Assembly: GCF_007997155.1 (NCBI RefSeq)
Contig: NZ_VORT01000010.1
Coordinates: 124,001-188,000, forward strand
Direction of reading: 5' to 3'
DNA length: 64,000 nucleotides
Origin: Aequorivita antarctica
GTDB taxonomy: Bacteria > Bacteroidota > Bacteroidia > Flavobacteriales > Flavobacteriaceae
Both the position numbers and the translations under genes were made by a program. Positions 25,162 to 33,508 of this stretch are shown here, piece by piece. The notes beneath the pieces were generated by a model that was not told where the DNA came from, did not search any database, and worked only from the letters and a program-made list of their open reading frames with translations. Numbering within the stretch: position 1 is the first letter of the stretch; each line of letters starts with the position of its first letter.

Positions 25162-25452
25162 ATGGAACAAATACAAAGTTTTTTACCTATAATATTATTG
25201 TTTTTGGTGATGTATCTTTTTTTGATACGTCCCCAAATGAAAAAAGCCAAACAGGAAAAACAGTTTGCCGCCCAACTTAAAAAAGGCGATAAAGTAATTA
25301 CCACTGGCGGATTGCACGGTAAAGTACTAGAGCTTAATGATGATGGAACCTGTATTATTGAATGCGGTGCCGGAAAAATAAAGTTTGAAAGGTCTGCCAT
25401 TTCTATGGAAAGAACAGCAAAACTTAACGCTCCTTTGATAGAGAAGAAATAG
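25162..25452 (+). CDS. yajC: Preprotein translocase subunit YajC
   Basis: 96 residues. One N-terminal membrane helix (I-L-L-F-L-V-M-Y-L-F-L-I-R-P-Q), then the conserved Q-x-K-K-A-K and L-K-K-G-D-K-V-I-T-T-G-G-L-H-G-K-V near 45-61. YajC joins SecDF in the inner membrane and assists Sec-dependent export. It starts 24 bp after the DUF1573 gene and is followed by a strong terminator, so it ends the nusB-DUF1573-yajC group. Confidence 0.93.
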   Translation: MEQIQSFLPIILLFLVMYLFLIRPQMKKAKQEKQFAAQLKKGDKVITTGGLHGKVLELNDDGTCIIECGAGKIKFERSAISMERTAKLNAPLIEKK

Positions 25453-25473
25453 TAAATTGTTCCTTTTTAAATA

Positions 25474-25517
25474 AAAACTCCCTCACTATGTTTTAAATAG
25501 TTGAGGGAGTTTTCTTT
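25474..25517 (+). terminator. yajC: Terminator after yajC
   Basis: The stem AAAACTCCCTCA/TGAGGGAGTTTT (25474-25485 with 25502-25513), extended inward by CTAT/ATAG, is followed by C and TTTG. The flanking A and T runs make it potentially bidirectional, serving convergent pepT as well. Confidence 0.85.
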
Positions 25518-25527
25518 GTTATTTGTT

Positions 25528-25551
25528 CCTTCGACTGCGCTAAGGACGACA
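25528..25551. repeat. REP-like element copy 1 (TCGACTGCGCT core)
   Basis: CCTTCGACTGCGCT then AAGGACGACA, with CCTT and AAGG able to pair. The core TCGACTGCGCT recurs, in opposite orientation, inside pyrD at 27563-27587, and a shorter form is at 52119-52135. Confidence 0.65.
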
Positions 25552-25568
25552 AAATTGGAATTGATTTT

Positions 25569-26831
25569 TTATTCTTCTTCCTTTTTAAATTTTGAAAGAT
25601 CCTGTGCGGTAATTTGGGCAATGTTTACTATGACTTCTACAGCCTTTTGCATGCTCTCAACGGGAACATATTCATATCTTCCGTGAAAATTGTGGCCCCC
25701 CGCAAAAATGTTTGGGCACGGAAGTCCCATAAAACTTAACTGCGAACCATCGGTTCCGCCACGTATTGGTTTTATGAGTGGCTCTAGGCCTGCTTGCTCC
25801 ATTGCTTGTTTTGCAATTTTCACAATATGCATCACAGGTTCAATCTTTTCTCGCATATTGAAATATTGATCTTTTATTTCAACAGTAACGACTTCCATTT
25901 CAAATTGTTCGTTTAGCTCGTCGGCTAATTGTTGGACCATTTCTTTTCTTGCCTCAAAGTGATTTCTGTCGTGATCGCGGATAATATACTGGATTTTGGT
26001 TTCATCTACAGATCCATTTATGCCGTGCAGATGAAAAAAGCCTTCGCGACCTTCGGTGTGTTCTGGGGTTTCAAGTCTTGGTAAAGAGTTGATATAATCA
26101 GTTGCTATATACATACTGTTCACCATTTTCCCTTTTGCATAACCTGGATGAACAATTTTTCCCTTTACGGTTACTACGGCACCAGCTGCGTTGAAGTTTT
26201 CATATTCCAGTTCTCCCACTTGGCTACCGTCCATAGTGTATGCCCAATCTGCGCCAAATTTTTTCACGTCAAATTTATGTGCGCCACGACCTATTTCTTC
26301 ATCAGGGGTGAAACCTACGCGGATTTTTCCGTGTTTAATTTCTGGATGATTGATAAGGTACTCCATTGCTGAAACAATCTCCGTAATACCAGCTTTATCG
26401 TCTGCACCCAAAAGGGTAGTGCCGTCGGTAGTGATTAGGGTTTTTCCTTTGTAAAGCAATAAATCCTCAAAATAATCTGGGGAAAGAATGATGTTCTTTT
26501 CTTTATTGAGAACAATATCCTTTCCGTTGTAATTCTCAATAATCTGAGGTTTAACGTTTGCACCGGTAAAATCAGGGGAAGTATCAAAATGTGAAACAAA
26601 ACCGATTACGGGAACAGGATGCGAAACGTTGGAAGGCAAAGTAGCCATTATGTAGGCGTTTTCGTCGATAGTAACGTCTTCCATTCCTATCTGCTTAAGT
26701 TCTTCGGCAAGTTTATTTGCGAGATCCCATTGCTTTTTGGTGCTTGGCGTAGTGTCACTATTTGGATCACTTTCGGTGTCCACGGTAACATAACTTATGA
26801 AGCGGTCAATAATGTGTTGTTTTTCAATCAT
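25569..26831 (-). CDS. pepT: Peptidase T (tripeptidase)
   Basis: Started at 26831 ([11 protein letters not shown]), giving 420 residues; a start seven codons further up is less likely. A zinc aminopeptidase of the M20 family that releases the N-terminal residue of tripeptides in the cytoplasm. Metal-site motifs: H-F-D-T-S-P (first His and the DTS Asp), G-A-D-D-K-A-G (bridging Asp) and P-D-E-E-I-G-R-G-A (catalytic and ligand Glu), then D-G-S-Q-V-G-E and a final [11 protein letters not shown]. The dimerisation lid lies between. It converges on yajC across the shared terminator. Confidence 0.95.
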   Translation of the reverse strand: MIEKQHIIDRFISYVTVDTESDPNSDTTPSTKKQWDLANKLAEELKQIGMEDVTIDENAYIMATLPSNVSHPVPVIGFVSHFDTSPDFTGANVKPQIIENYNGKDIVLNKEKNIILSPDYFEDLLLYKGKTLITTDGTTLLGADDKAGITEIVSAMEYLINHPEIKHGKIRVGFTPDEEIGRGAHKFDVKKFGADWAYTMDGSQVGELEYENFNAAGAVVTVKGKIVHPGYAKGKMVNSMYIATDYINSLPRLETPEHTEGREGFFHLHGINGSVDETKIQYIIRDHDRNHFEARKEMVQQLADELNEQFEMEVVTVEIKDQYFNMREKIEPVMHIVKIAKQAMEQAGLEPLIKPIRGGTDGSQLSFMGLPCPNIFAGGHNFHGRYEYVPVESMQKAVEVIVNIAQITAQDLSKFKKEEE

Positions 26832-26891
26832 AGCTTTTCTTTTACACTGCAAAATAAAGCATATTCAAAATAACAAATACATAGATTAGTG

Positions 26892-26899
26892 TATTTTTG
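26892..26899 (+). promoter_or_regulatory. pyrD: -7 box TATTTTTG of pyrD
   Basis: Exact TAnnTTTG match 17 bases before the pyrD ATG. No -33 TTTG at the usual distance. Confidence 0.55.
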
Positions 26900-26916
26900 T
26901 ACCACATTTTTCAACC

Positions 26917-27978
26917 ATGTACAAAACCATCATTCGCCCACTGTTTTTCAGTTTCGATCCTGAAAAAATTCATCATTTCACATTTTCATTGATTCGGTCT
27001 TTTAATAAAATGGGCTTCGGAAGTATTTTCCGAAGTATCTATAAAATTGAAAACCCAAAGTTGGAACGTGAACTTTTTGGTTTGAAATTTCCAAATCCCG
27101 TTGGACTTGCCGCAGGTTTTGATAAAGATGCGAAGCTCTACAAAGAACTTTCAAATTTTGGTTTTGGTTTTATTGAAATAGGAACCGTTACCCCAAAAGC
27201 ACAACCCGGAAATGACAAACCGCGTTTGTTTCGACTAAGGGAAGATGCTGCAATCATAAACAGAATGGGCTTTAACAATGGTGGTGTAGAAGAGGCTGTT
27301 GAAAGATTGAAAGCAAACGGAAAGGTCGTTTCAACTCCGCTCAACGACCGGGTTTTAATTGGTGGAAACATTGGTAAAAACAAAGTCACGCCTAATGAAG
27401 AAGCGGTGAAAGACTACGTAATCTGTTTTGAAGCGCTTTTTGATTATGTGGATTATTTTGTGGTAAACGTAAGTTCACCCAATACGCCAAACCTTCGTGC
27501 TTTGCAGGAAAAGAAACCGCTGACGGATTTATTACAAACGCTTCAAGACAGAAATAATGAAATGTCACTTCGAGCGCAGTCGAGAAGCCGCAAACCAATT
27601 CTTCTAAAAATAGCCCCAGATTTGACGGATGAGCAACTTTTGGACATCATCGAAATAGTTGCCACGACAAAAATTGACGGCGTTATTGCAACGAACACAA
27701 CCATCTCCCGGAAAGGAATTTCTTCGGAAAACAAAAAAGAAATGGGCGGTTTAAGCGGAAAGCCATTAAACAAAAGAGCTACGGAAGTCATTCGTTTTCT
27801 TTCTGAAAAAAGTAACAAAGCATTTCCTATTATTGGGGTTGGAGGAATCCACTCTGCAGAGGACGCTATGGAAAAACTGGATGCTGGTGCAAGTTTAGTG
27901 CAACTTTACACAGGTTTTATTTATGAAGGCCCAGGCTTAGTAAAAGAAATAAATAAAGCGATTCTGAAAAGGAAATGA
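26917..27978 (+). CDS. pyrD: Quinone-dependent dihydroorotate dehydrogenase (class 2), with repeat-derived insertion
   Basis: 353 residues. It oxidises dihydroorotate to orotate with FMN and passes electrons to the quinone pool, step four of pyrimidine synthesis. An N-terminal helical region binds the membrane ([12 protein letters not shown]). The FMN barrel follows: G-L-A-A-G-F-D-K-D (60s), [23 protein letters not shown] (with the catalytic Ser), [13 protein letters not shown] and V-G-G-I. Residues 216-225 ([10 protein letters not shown]) are encoded by a REP-like dispersed element at 27563-27587 inserted in frame, in the variable surface loop before the I-L-L-K-I-A-P-D-L strand. The gene overlaps the LysE gene by 4 bp. 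Confidence 0.95.
   Translation: MYKTIIRPLFFSFDPEKIHHFTFSLIRSFNKMGFGSIFRSIYKIENPKLERELFGLKFPNPVGLAAGFDKDAKLYKELSNFGFGFIEIGTVTPKAQPGNDKPRLFRLREDAAIINRMGFNNGGVEEAVERLKANGKVVSTPLNDRVLIGGNIGKNKVTPNEEAVKDYVICFEALFDYVDYFVVNVSSPNTPNLRALQEKKPLTDLLQTLQDRNNEMSLRAQSRSRKPILLKIAPDLTDEQLLDIIEIVATTKIDGVIATNTTISRKGISSENKKEMGGLSGKPLNKRATEVIRFLSEKSNKAFPIIGVGGIHSAEDAMEKLDAGASLVQLYTGFIYEGPGLVKEINKAILKRK
27563..27587. repeat. REP-like element copy 2, inside pyrD
   Basis: TGTCACTTCGAGCGCAGTCG followed by AGAAG. Its complement holds the same TCGACTGCGCT core as 25528-25551 and continues to CGAAGTGACA, paralleling AAGGACGACA there. It adds residues to PyrD without a frameshift or stop. Confidence 0.65.
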
Positions 27979-28589
27979 TTGAAACCCTAATTTCATTTTC
28001 CATCGCTACCCTCGCGCTCGCCATTTCTCCGGGGCCGGACAATATATACGTACTTACACAGTCCTTGGTCAATGGCACCAAAAGTGGTATTGCTACCACT
28101 GCGGGACTGATTAGTGGCTGCATTGTTCATACAACACTTTTGGCTTTCGGCATATCTGCAATTATTACCGCATCTGAAGAAATTTTCTACGGAATAAAAA
28201 TTTTGGGTGCTTGCTATTTACTTTACCTAGCGTACACAGTCTATAAAAGTGATGAACACATTTCGTTAGCGGAGAATGCTCCGAAAAAATCATACTCTCA
28301 ACTTTTTAAAACCGGGGTAATTATGAATTTGGTAAACCCAAAGGTCATGATTTTCTTTTTGGCATTCTTTCCTGGTTTTCTTTGGGACAAGGAAGGGAAT
28401 ACCATTGCGCAATTTTATATTTTGGGAATTACCTTTATGATTGTTTCTTTTATAACTTTCAGCAGTATAGCACTGGCAGCTGGCAGAATTTCATCCTTGC
28501 TTTTGGAATGGAAAAGTATGGGCGTAGTTTTGAAATGGGTACAAATACTCGTTTTTGTCGGGATTGCTATTTTTATTTTAGTTCCGTAA
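27975..28589 (+). CDS. LysE/RhtB family amino acid exporter
   Basis: 204 residues with six membrane helices. The N-terminal signature [19 protein letters not shown] and the G-x-x-x-G run [12 protein letters not shown] (about 41-52) are typical; [11 protein letters not shown] near 117-127 begins the second half. These proteins export amino acids or their analogues across the inner membrane; the substrate is not clear. The start overlaps the pyrD stop (ATGA), so it is translationally coupled to pyrD. Confidence 0.88.
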   Translation: MIETLISFSIATLALAISPGPDNIYVLTQSLVNGTKSGIATTAGLISGCIVHTTLLAFGISAIITASEEIFYGIKILGACYLLYLAYTVYKSDEHISLAENAPKKSYSQLFKTGVIMNLVNPKVMIFFLAFFPGFLWDKEGNTIAQFYILGITFMIVSFITFSSIALAAGRISSLLLEWKSMGVVLKWVQILVFVGIAIFILVP

Positions 28590-28625
28590 TTAGACATTTA
28601 TTTACATTAAAATTTATTTCGAAAG

Positions 28626-28667
28626 TATTTCGCATTTCAAACTTTCCATTTCCAATTTGGTCATTAT
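28626..28667 (+). repeat. 7-bp repeats upstream of the HMG-CoA lyase gene
   Basis: Units TATTTCG, CATTTCA, AACTTTC, CATTTCC, AATTTGG, TCATTAT in one 7-bp phase. The consensus (N-A-Y-T-T-C-N) is the same as that of the second half of the array at 9312-9367. It ends about 40 bases before the -7 box. Confidence 0.7.
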
Positions 28668-28706
28668 TTTTTAAAATTGAAAGATTACTGCCTAAGTTGG
28701 AATTAC

Positions 28707-28714
28707 TATCTTTG
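28707..28714 (+). promoter_or_regulatory. -7 box TATCTTTG immediately before the HMG-CoA lyase ATG
   Basis: Exact TAnnTTTG; only 5 bases separate it from the ATG at 28720, so a transcript would have almost no leader. Confidence 0.55.
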
Positions 28715-28719
28715 AGGCA

Positions 28720-29583
28720 ATGCAGCAAGTAAAAATTATAGAATGTCCGCGCGATGCTATGCAAGGCATCAAAGACTGGATTCCCACTGAGCAAAAAGTG
28801 CAATATATACAGTCGCTTTTGCGCTGTGGTTTTGACACCATTGATTTTGGAAGTTTTGTATCTCCCAAAGCAATCCCACAAATGCAGGACACGGCAGAGG
28901 TGCTTTCAAAGCTGGATCTTTCCACAACCAAAAGTAAATTGCTCGCCATTGTCGCCAACCTTCGCGGGGCAGAAGATGCTGTTAAACATCCCGAAATTGA
29001 TTATTTAGGCTATCCTTTTTCTATCTCTGAAAACTTCCAAATGCGAAATACGCACAAAACAATTTCGGAGTCTTTGGTGATACTTCAGGAGATACTAAAC
29101 CTTGCGCATAAAAACAATAATGAAGTAGTTGCCTACCTTAGCATGGGTTTCGGAAACCCTTATGGAGACCCGTGGAATGTTGAGATAGTAGGGGAGTGGA
29201 CAGAGAAACTTTCTGCTATGGGAGTGAAAATTCTTTCACTCAGTGATACCGTGGGTTCATCGACACCTGCTATTATTTCATATTTATTTACTAACTTGAT
29301 ACCCAAATATCCCCACATAGAATTTGGTGCACATTTGCACACCACTCCAAACGCGTGGCACGAAAAAGTAGATGCAGCCTATAAAGCAGGTTGTAGAAGG
29401 TTTGATGGTGCTATACAAGGTTTTGGAGGCTGCCCGATGGCAAAAGATGAATTGACTGGAAACATGCCCACCGAAAAAATGCTCAGTTATTTTACTGCTG
29501 AAAAGATTTCGTGTAACATCAATCCAATGTCTTTTGAAAGCGCGCATAATGAAGCAACTAAAATTTTTACTAAATACCATTAA
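28720..29583 (+). CDS. Hydroxymethylglutaryl-CoA lyase
   Basis: 287 residues, a TIM-barrel of the HMGL-like family. It splits HMG-CoA to acetoacetate and acetyl-CoA, the last step of leucine breakdown. Motifs: I-I-E-C-P-R-D-A-M-Q-G near 5-15 (E-x-x-x-R-D entry), F-D-T-I-D-F-G-S-F-V-S-P-K near 37-49, L-S-D-T-V-G near 170-175, F-G-A-H-L-H-T-T (metal-binding H-x-H), and G-F-G-G-C-P-M-A-K-D with the catalytic Cys. It is directly followed (TAA then ATG, no gap) by the 5'-nucleotidase gene. Confidence 0.93.
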   Translation: MQQVKIIECPRDAMQGIKDWIPTEQKVQYIQSLLRCGFDTIDFGSFVSPKAIPQMQDTAEVLSKLDLSTTKSKLLAIVANLRGAEDAVKHPEIDYLGYPFSISENFQMRNTHKTISESLVILQEILNLAHKNNNEVVAYLSMGFGNPYGDPWNVEIVGEWTEKLSAMGVKILSLSDTVGSSTPAIISYLFTNLIPKYPHIEFGAHLHTTPNAWHEKVDAAYKAGCRRFDGAIQGFGGCPMAKDELTGNMPTEKMLSYFTAEKISCNINPMSFESAHNEATKIFTKYH

Positions 29584-31125
29584 ATGAGAAATTTTTTACT
29601 TTTAGCTGTTGTGGGCTATTTTTTTTCGAGCTGTGAAATTCTTCAACAAGTATATCCTGATGACCCAATAAAAGGTGCAGGCGCTATTACCCTCAAATTT
29701 GTTCAAATTAACGATGTCTATGAAATTGCTCCTCTAAACGGTGGCGAATACGGAGGTTTGGCACGTGTGGCCCATATTCGTGATTCAATTAAAGAAAGAT
29801 TTCCAAACACCTATATTTTTTTGGCAGGCGATTTTTTAAATCCTTCTTTAATAGGGACACTAAAAGTTGATGGTGAACGCGTAAATGGTAAACAGATGGT
29901 AGATGTGCTTAATGCAATGGATATCGATTTGGTAACCTTCGGTAACCATGAGTTCGACTTGAGCGAAAAAGATTTGCAAAAAAGACTGAATGAATCGAAC
30001 TTCACTTGGACTACCGCAAATGTGCGGCACGTTACCGAAAAGGGCATAGTGCCTTTTACAACTAAATGGGACTATACTAATGTACCAACATCAGATTACG
30101 CAACATTTAACGCCATTGATGCGGATGGCAATAGAATGAAATTTGGAGTATTTGGTGTAACCCTTCCTTCAAATCCGAAAGATTATGTTTCCTATGGTGA
30201 TATTTATGAGAATGCGGTGAGAACTTATGATTTAGCAATTCAAAAGTCTGATTTTGTTGTTGGCCTTACCCACGTTTCCATAGATGAAGATAAAGAAATA
30301 GCCAAGCGTTTGAGGTCGTTACCTTTAATAATGGGTGGGCACGAACACAATAATATGCTGGAGAAAGAAGGGAGAACGATTATTGCAAAAGCAGATGCTA
30401 ACGCGAAAAGCATTTATGTGCATACCCTTATTTATAACCTACGCACAAAATACCTTTACATCAATTCCGAATTGATGATGGTAACCGATAAAATAGCATC
30501 CTCCGCTAAAGTAGAGCGTGTAGTAAACAAATGGACTGATCTTGTGAACGAGAAGCTTAAAGAAGTAGTTGAAAAGCCCGATGAGATAATCTATAAAACC
30601 ACATCACCGCTAGATGGTACCGACACAGCCAACAGAAGTAAACAAACCAATATGGGCGAGCTAATCACGCGATCTATGGCCTATGCTTATAATGATAAGG
30701 TAGATGGGGCTTTGGTGAACGGCGGTTCAATAAGAATAGACGATAGGTTGGTGGGTGATGTAACAAGTACCGATATTTTTAGGGTGCTTCCTTTTGGAGG
30801 AAGTGTGCTGAAAGTAGATTTAAAGGGAAGCCTTTTAAAGGAAATTTTGGAATACGGAAAATTACAAAGTGGTGAGGGTGCTTATCTTCAACGCTACAAG
30901 TTTTCGCAAAATGAAAACGGAGAATGGCAAACAGGCGATAAAACAATTAGTGATACTAAAACATATACTGTTGCCTTCAGCGATTTTTTGTTGAAAGGAT
31001 TGGATATATCCTTTTTAACTCCTGAAAACAAAGGTATTGTAAAAGTTTATACGCCAAAGGAACCCGAAACAGCTGCTGACATTCGGAAAGCAATTATTTT
31101 CTATTTAAATTCATTGAAAAAATAA
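29584..31125 (+). CDS. 5'-nucleotidase/UshA-like metallophosphatase lipoprotein
   Basis: 513 residues. Lipoprotein signal with lipobox F-F-S-S-C (Cys17). The N-terminal metallophosphatase domain has Q-I-N-D-V-Y-E (in place of the common N-D-x-H), F-L-A-G-D-F near 80 and G-N-H-E-F-D near 120, plus G-G-H-E-H-N near 256. The C-terminal 5'-nucleotidase domain has N-M-G-E-L-I-T, V-N-G-G-S-I-R and F-R-V-L-P-F-G-G. It would hydrolyse nucleotides or other phosphate monoesters at the cell envelope. The first metal motif reads D-V-Y where His is usual, a change worth noting. It is cotranscribed with the flanking genes by spacing (0 and 2 bp). Confidence 0.9.
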   Translation: MRNFLLLAVVGYFFSSCEILQQVYPDDPIKGAGAITLKFVQINDVYEIAPLNGGEYGGLARVAHIRDSIKERFPNTYIFLAGDFLNPSLIGTLKVDGERVNGKQMVDVLNAMDIDLVTFGNHEFDLSEKDLQKRLNESNFTWTTANVRHVTEKGIVPFTTKWDYTNVPTSDYATFNAIDADGNRMKFGVFGVTLPSNPKDYVSYGDIYENAVRTYDLAIQKSDFVVGLTHVSIDEDKEIAKRLRSLPLIMGGHEHNNMLEKEGRTIIAKADANAKSIYVHTLIYNLRTKYLYINSELMMVTDKIASSAKVERVVNKWTDLVNEKLKEVVEKPDEIIYKTTSPLDGTDTANRSKQTNMGELITRSMAYAYNDKVDGALVNGGSIRIDDRLVGDVTSTDIFRVLPFGGSVLKVDLKGSLLKEILEYGKLQSGEGAYLQRYKFSQNENGEWQTGDKTISDTKTYTVAFSDFLLKGLDISFLTPENKGIVKVYTPKEPETAADIRKAIIFYLNSLKK

Positions 31126-31127
31126 CT

Positions 31128-31607
31128 ATGATTAAAAAAAGTATAAAAATCTTACTTGTTCTGTTGCTTATTGCATTGTTGGCTATTCAATTTATTCGTC
31201 CCGAAAAAAATAATCTTGGTTATGAAAGCGTAGCTCTTTTTGAAACTGAAACCAAACCATCTGAAAATGTAGCAACTATTTTGAAGGAACGCTGTTATGA
31301 TTGCCACAGTAACCATACCCAATATCCTTGGTATGCAGAGGTTGCTCCTTTTTCACTATGGCTTAAAGACCATATTGATGACGGAAAAAAACATTTTAAT
31401 GTTTCTGCTTGGAGTGATTATTCTGTTAAAAAGAAGGAACATAAATTAGAAGAATTGGTTGAAATGGTTGAAGACGACGAAATGCCTTTAAAATCCTATA
31501 CAATAATACACGGTAATCTTTCGGAAGACGACAAAAAATTATTGCTTCAATGGGCTGGATTGGTTAGGCTTCAGTATAAGCACCAATTGGAAGTTTCTGC
31601 TAATTAA
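31128..31607 (+). CDS. Haem-binding cytochrome c-like protein
   Basis: 159 residues. One N-terminal membrane helix (I-L-L-V-L-L-L-I-A-L-L-A-I-Q-F) without a clear cleavage site, then a haem-binding domain with C-Y-D-C-H near 58-62, S-N-H-T-Q-Y-P-W-Y near 63-71, and M-P-L-K-S-Y near the C-terminus, whose Met is a likely axial ligand. It is a membrane-anchored periplasmic c-type cytochrome of the haem_bd family common in Bacteroidetes. It starts 2 bp after the 5'-nucleotidase. Partner unknown. Confidence 0.9.
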   Translation: MIKKSIKILLVLLLIALLAIQFIRPEKNNLGYESVALFETETKPSENVATILKERCYDCHSNHTQYPWYAEVAPFSLWLKDHIDDGKKHFNVSAWSDYSVKKKEHKLEELVEMVEDDEMPLKSYTIIHGNLSEDDKKLLLQWAGLVRLQYKHQLEVSAN

Positions 31608-31630
31608 TATGTTCCACAAAATTCTTTGAT

Positions 31631-31655
31631 TTTATTTAAATTTATTCTAAATAAA
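31631..31655 (+). promoter_or_regulatory. Fur-like palindrome upstream of the porin trio
   Basis: TTTATTTA (31631-31638) and TAAATAAA (31648-31655) form a perfect inverted repeat with a 9-base spacer; the right half reads TTCTAAATAA, as in flavobacterial iron-regulated promoters. A second TCTAAATAA half-site occurs near 31718-31726 in the leader. It sits just upstream of the -33 box. AT-rich palindromes can arise by chance. Confidence 0.5.
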
Positions 31656-31656
31656 C

Positions 31657-31687
31657 TTGCGAGTTTTCTTTTACGTTGTTATTTTTG
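31657..31687 (+). promoter_or_regulatory. Promoter of the porin trio
   Basis: TTG at 31657-31659, 20 bases, TATTTTTG at 31680-31687: a good Bacteroidetes promoter, with a 5' leader of about 40 bases before the ATG at 31733. Confidence 0.72.
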
Positions 31688-31732
31688 CGCCTGAAAAATC
31701 AATCTATTTTAATTCAGTCTAAATAACATTAA

Positions 31733-32911
31733 ATGAAAAAATTCATCACTTTATCCGTTTTATTTTTTAGTGCGATTTCATTTTCGCAAACCGTTTCTGA
31801 CTCAATACCTCCAACTCCTCAAGAACAACAAAATTCAATCCAACGCATACTTTCGGGTACTTTTGGGAAGGCAGTGACTCTTGGTGGATATGGAGAAATG
31901 GTCTATAACCAGCCAGAGGGCGACAACGGCACCCTCGATGTACACCGCTTGGTTCTGCTTTTAGGCTATAAGTTTGATGAAAAAACACAATTCATTACCG
32001 AGATTGAGGTGGAACATGTAGAAGAAATATATATAGAGCAAGCGTTTGTAAATTATGCCGTAAGTAACAATGTGAACCTCCGCGGAGGATTGATGTTGGT
32101 TCCAATGGGAATAATAAACGAATACCATGAACCCACCACCTTTAACGGTACAGACCGCCCTGCCGTTGACCACGATATAGTGCCAACCACTTGGCGCGAA
32201 TTGGGAATAGGGGTAACCGGACGTTTTCCAGAAATCTCTTTGGGTTACCAAGCCTACATTTTTAATGGCTTCAAATCTACTGCCCTAGACAACGAGGGTG
32301 GAATAAATGGATTTTTAAAAGGCAAGGACGGTTTGCGAGGAGGACGTCAAAAAGGGATAGAATCCACCGTGGACAGCCCAACTTTTTCGGCAAAATTAGA
32401 TTACTATGGAATCCCCGGCCTGCGTTTCGGATTAGCTGGATATTTTGGAAAGACTCAAGCTGATGATGAAGTAGAAGATTTGGATGGTGCAAATATTGGT
32501 ATTTCCATGGTTGGTTTCGATCTTCGTTATGCTTTCCGTAAATTTACTGCGCGTGGCGAGTTTGTTTATGCTTCCCTTACCGATACGGACCAATACAACA
32601 CCCTTACTGGAAGGGATCTGGGCAGTACCCTTATGGGCTATTATGTGGAAGGAGCTTATAATTTGCTACCACTTACCGCCAAACAAAAACTTTTTGCTTT
32701 TGCCAGGTATGAACAATATGACACTCACGCCGGTACAGAAGGCGGTTTGGTGCGCAACGATGCTTATAACCGCCAGGATATAACCGCAGGTTTGTCTTAC
32801 CACATTGCAAATGGAGTGGTAATAAAAGGCGATTATCAAATTAAAGACAATGCGCTAGATGGAGCTGAGGTGAAGAACCAACTCAATTTTGGAATTGGCG
32901 TTTGGTTCTAA
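31733..32911 (+). CDS. Outer-membrane porin-like beta-barrel protein
   Basis: 392 residues. Signal peptide (F-I-T-L-S-V-L-F-F-S-A-I-S-F-S). The rest alternates like beta-strands and ends in the outer-membrane signal F-G-I-G-V-W-F. G-G-Y-G-E-M-V-Y, E-I-E-V-E-H, G-G-L-M-L-V-P-M-G-I-I-N-E-Y-H-E-P-T-T-F and P-T-T-W-R-E-L-G are conserved in a porin group (OprO/P-like) of Bacteroidetes. It should form a channel for a small, probably anionic or chelated solute. It begins a three-gene group with an FMN-binding protein and a four-helix membrane protein, behind a Fur-like site, which suggests iron or electron traffic. Confidence 0.8.
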   Translation: MKKFITLSVLFFSAISFSQTVSDSIPPTPQEQQNSIQRILSGTFGKAVTLGGYGEMVYNQPEGDNGTLDVHRLVLLLGYKFDEKTQFITEIEVEHVEEIYIEQAFVNYAVSNNVNLRGGLMLVPMGIINEYHEPTTFNGTDRPAVDHDIVPTTWRELGIGVTGRFPEISLGYQAYIFNGFKSTALDNEGGINGFLKGKDGLRGGRQKGIESTVDSPTFSAKLDYYGIPGLRFGLAGYFGKTQADDEVEDLDGANIGISMVGFDLRYAFRKFTARGEFVYASLTDTDQYNTLTGRDLGSTLMGYYVEGAYNLLPLTAKQKLFAFARYEQYDTHAGTEGGLVRNDAYNRQDITAGLSYHIANGVVIKGDYQIKDNALDGAEVKNQLNFGIGVWF

Positions 32912-32965
32912 TAAACCTTAGTTAACACTATTTTAAATATGGTTCTGCATAATTTTTGAAATCAA

Positions 32966-32973
32966 TACCTTTG
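32966..32973 (+). promoter_or_regulatory. Possible -7 box TACCTTTG before the FMN-binding gene
   Basis: Exact TAnnTTTG with only 4 bases to the ATG at 32978. It may drive a leaderless internal transcript, or be chance; no -33 element is visible. Confidence 0.4.
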
Positions 32974-32977
32974 CTTT

Positions 32978-33508
32978 ATGAAAACAAGATTGTTCATACT
33001 CTTTTTTGTCCCGCTCGTCTTGGCAGCCTTTACCGTTCCAGATAACGTGGCCAAAAAGGCCCATAAAGAGATGGTGAAATTTTACGGGACCGAAAATATT
33101 TCAAAAGAAATCATTTCGGTTCCTAAAGATTTGAATTATAAGACGATTTCGGAATTTGGAGATGAAAACCTTTTTAAGATCAATTCGGGCGGTAAACTTC
33201 TCGGGTATGGATATATAGGGAATGCACCCAGTAAAACCGCAACTTTTGATTATTTGGTGTTGTTTGATAAAAACTTCGTCATTACTACGAGCAAAGTACT
33301 TTTTTACCGCGAAGAGTACGGCGGCGAAATAAGCAGCAAACGTTGGCTGAAACAGTTTGAAGGCGAATCCCCCACTTCCAAGGAACTTGTTTACAACCGA
33401 AATATCATCCCAATAAGCGGGGCCACAATTTCGGTAAGGTCCTTGACCTCAGAAATGAATTCCCTTCTGAAGAGTATTGCTATCCTGCAAAAATCAAATA
33501 TTTTTTAA
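32978..33508 (+). CDS. FMN-binding domain protein, predicted covalently flavinylated
   Basis: 176 residues. Signal peptide or anchor (L-F-I-L-F-F-V-P-L-V-L-A-A). The C-terminal motif I-S-G-A-T150-I-S is the ApbE flavinylation site: Thr150 would carry FMN by a phosphodiester bond, outside the cytoplasm. Upstream, G-Y-G-Y-I-G and F-D-Y-L-V-L-F-D match the FMN-binding fold of NqrC/RnfG relatives. Such proteins pass electrons across or outside the membrane. It abuts the next gene with no gap (stop 33508, ATG 33509). No ApbE gene is in the window. Confidence 0.85.
   Translation: MKTRLFILFFVPLVLAAFTVPDNVAKKAHKEMVKFYGTENISKEIISVPKDLNYKTISEFGDENLFKINSGGKLLGYGYIGNAPSKTATFDYLVLFDKNFVITTSKVLFYREEYGGEISSKRWLKQFEGESPTSKELVYNRNIIPISGATISVRSLTSEMNSLLKSIAILQKSNIF

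Noticed and set aside
27563-27587. Frameshift or pseudogene in pyrD
   Set aside because: The element is in frame and all catalytic motifs downstream are intact.
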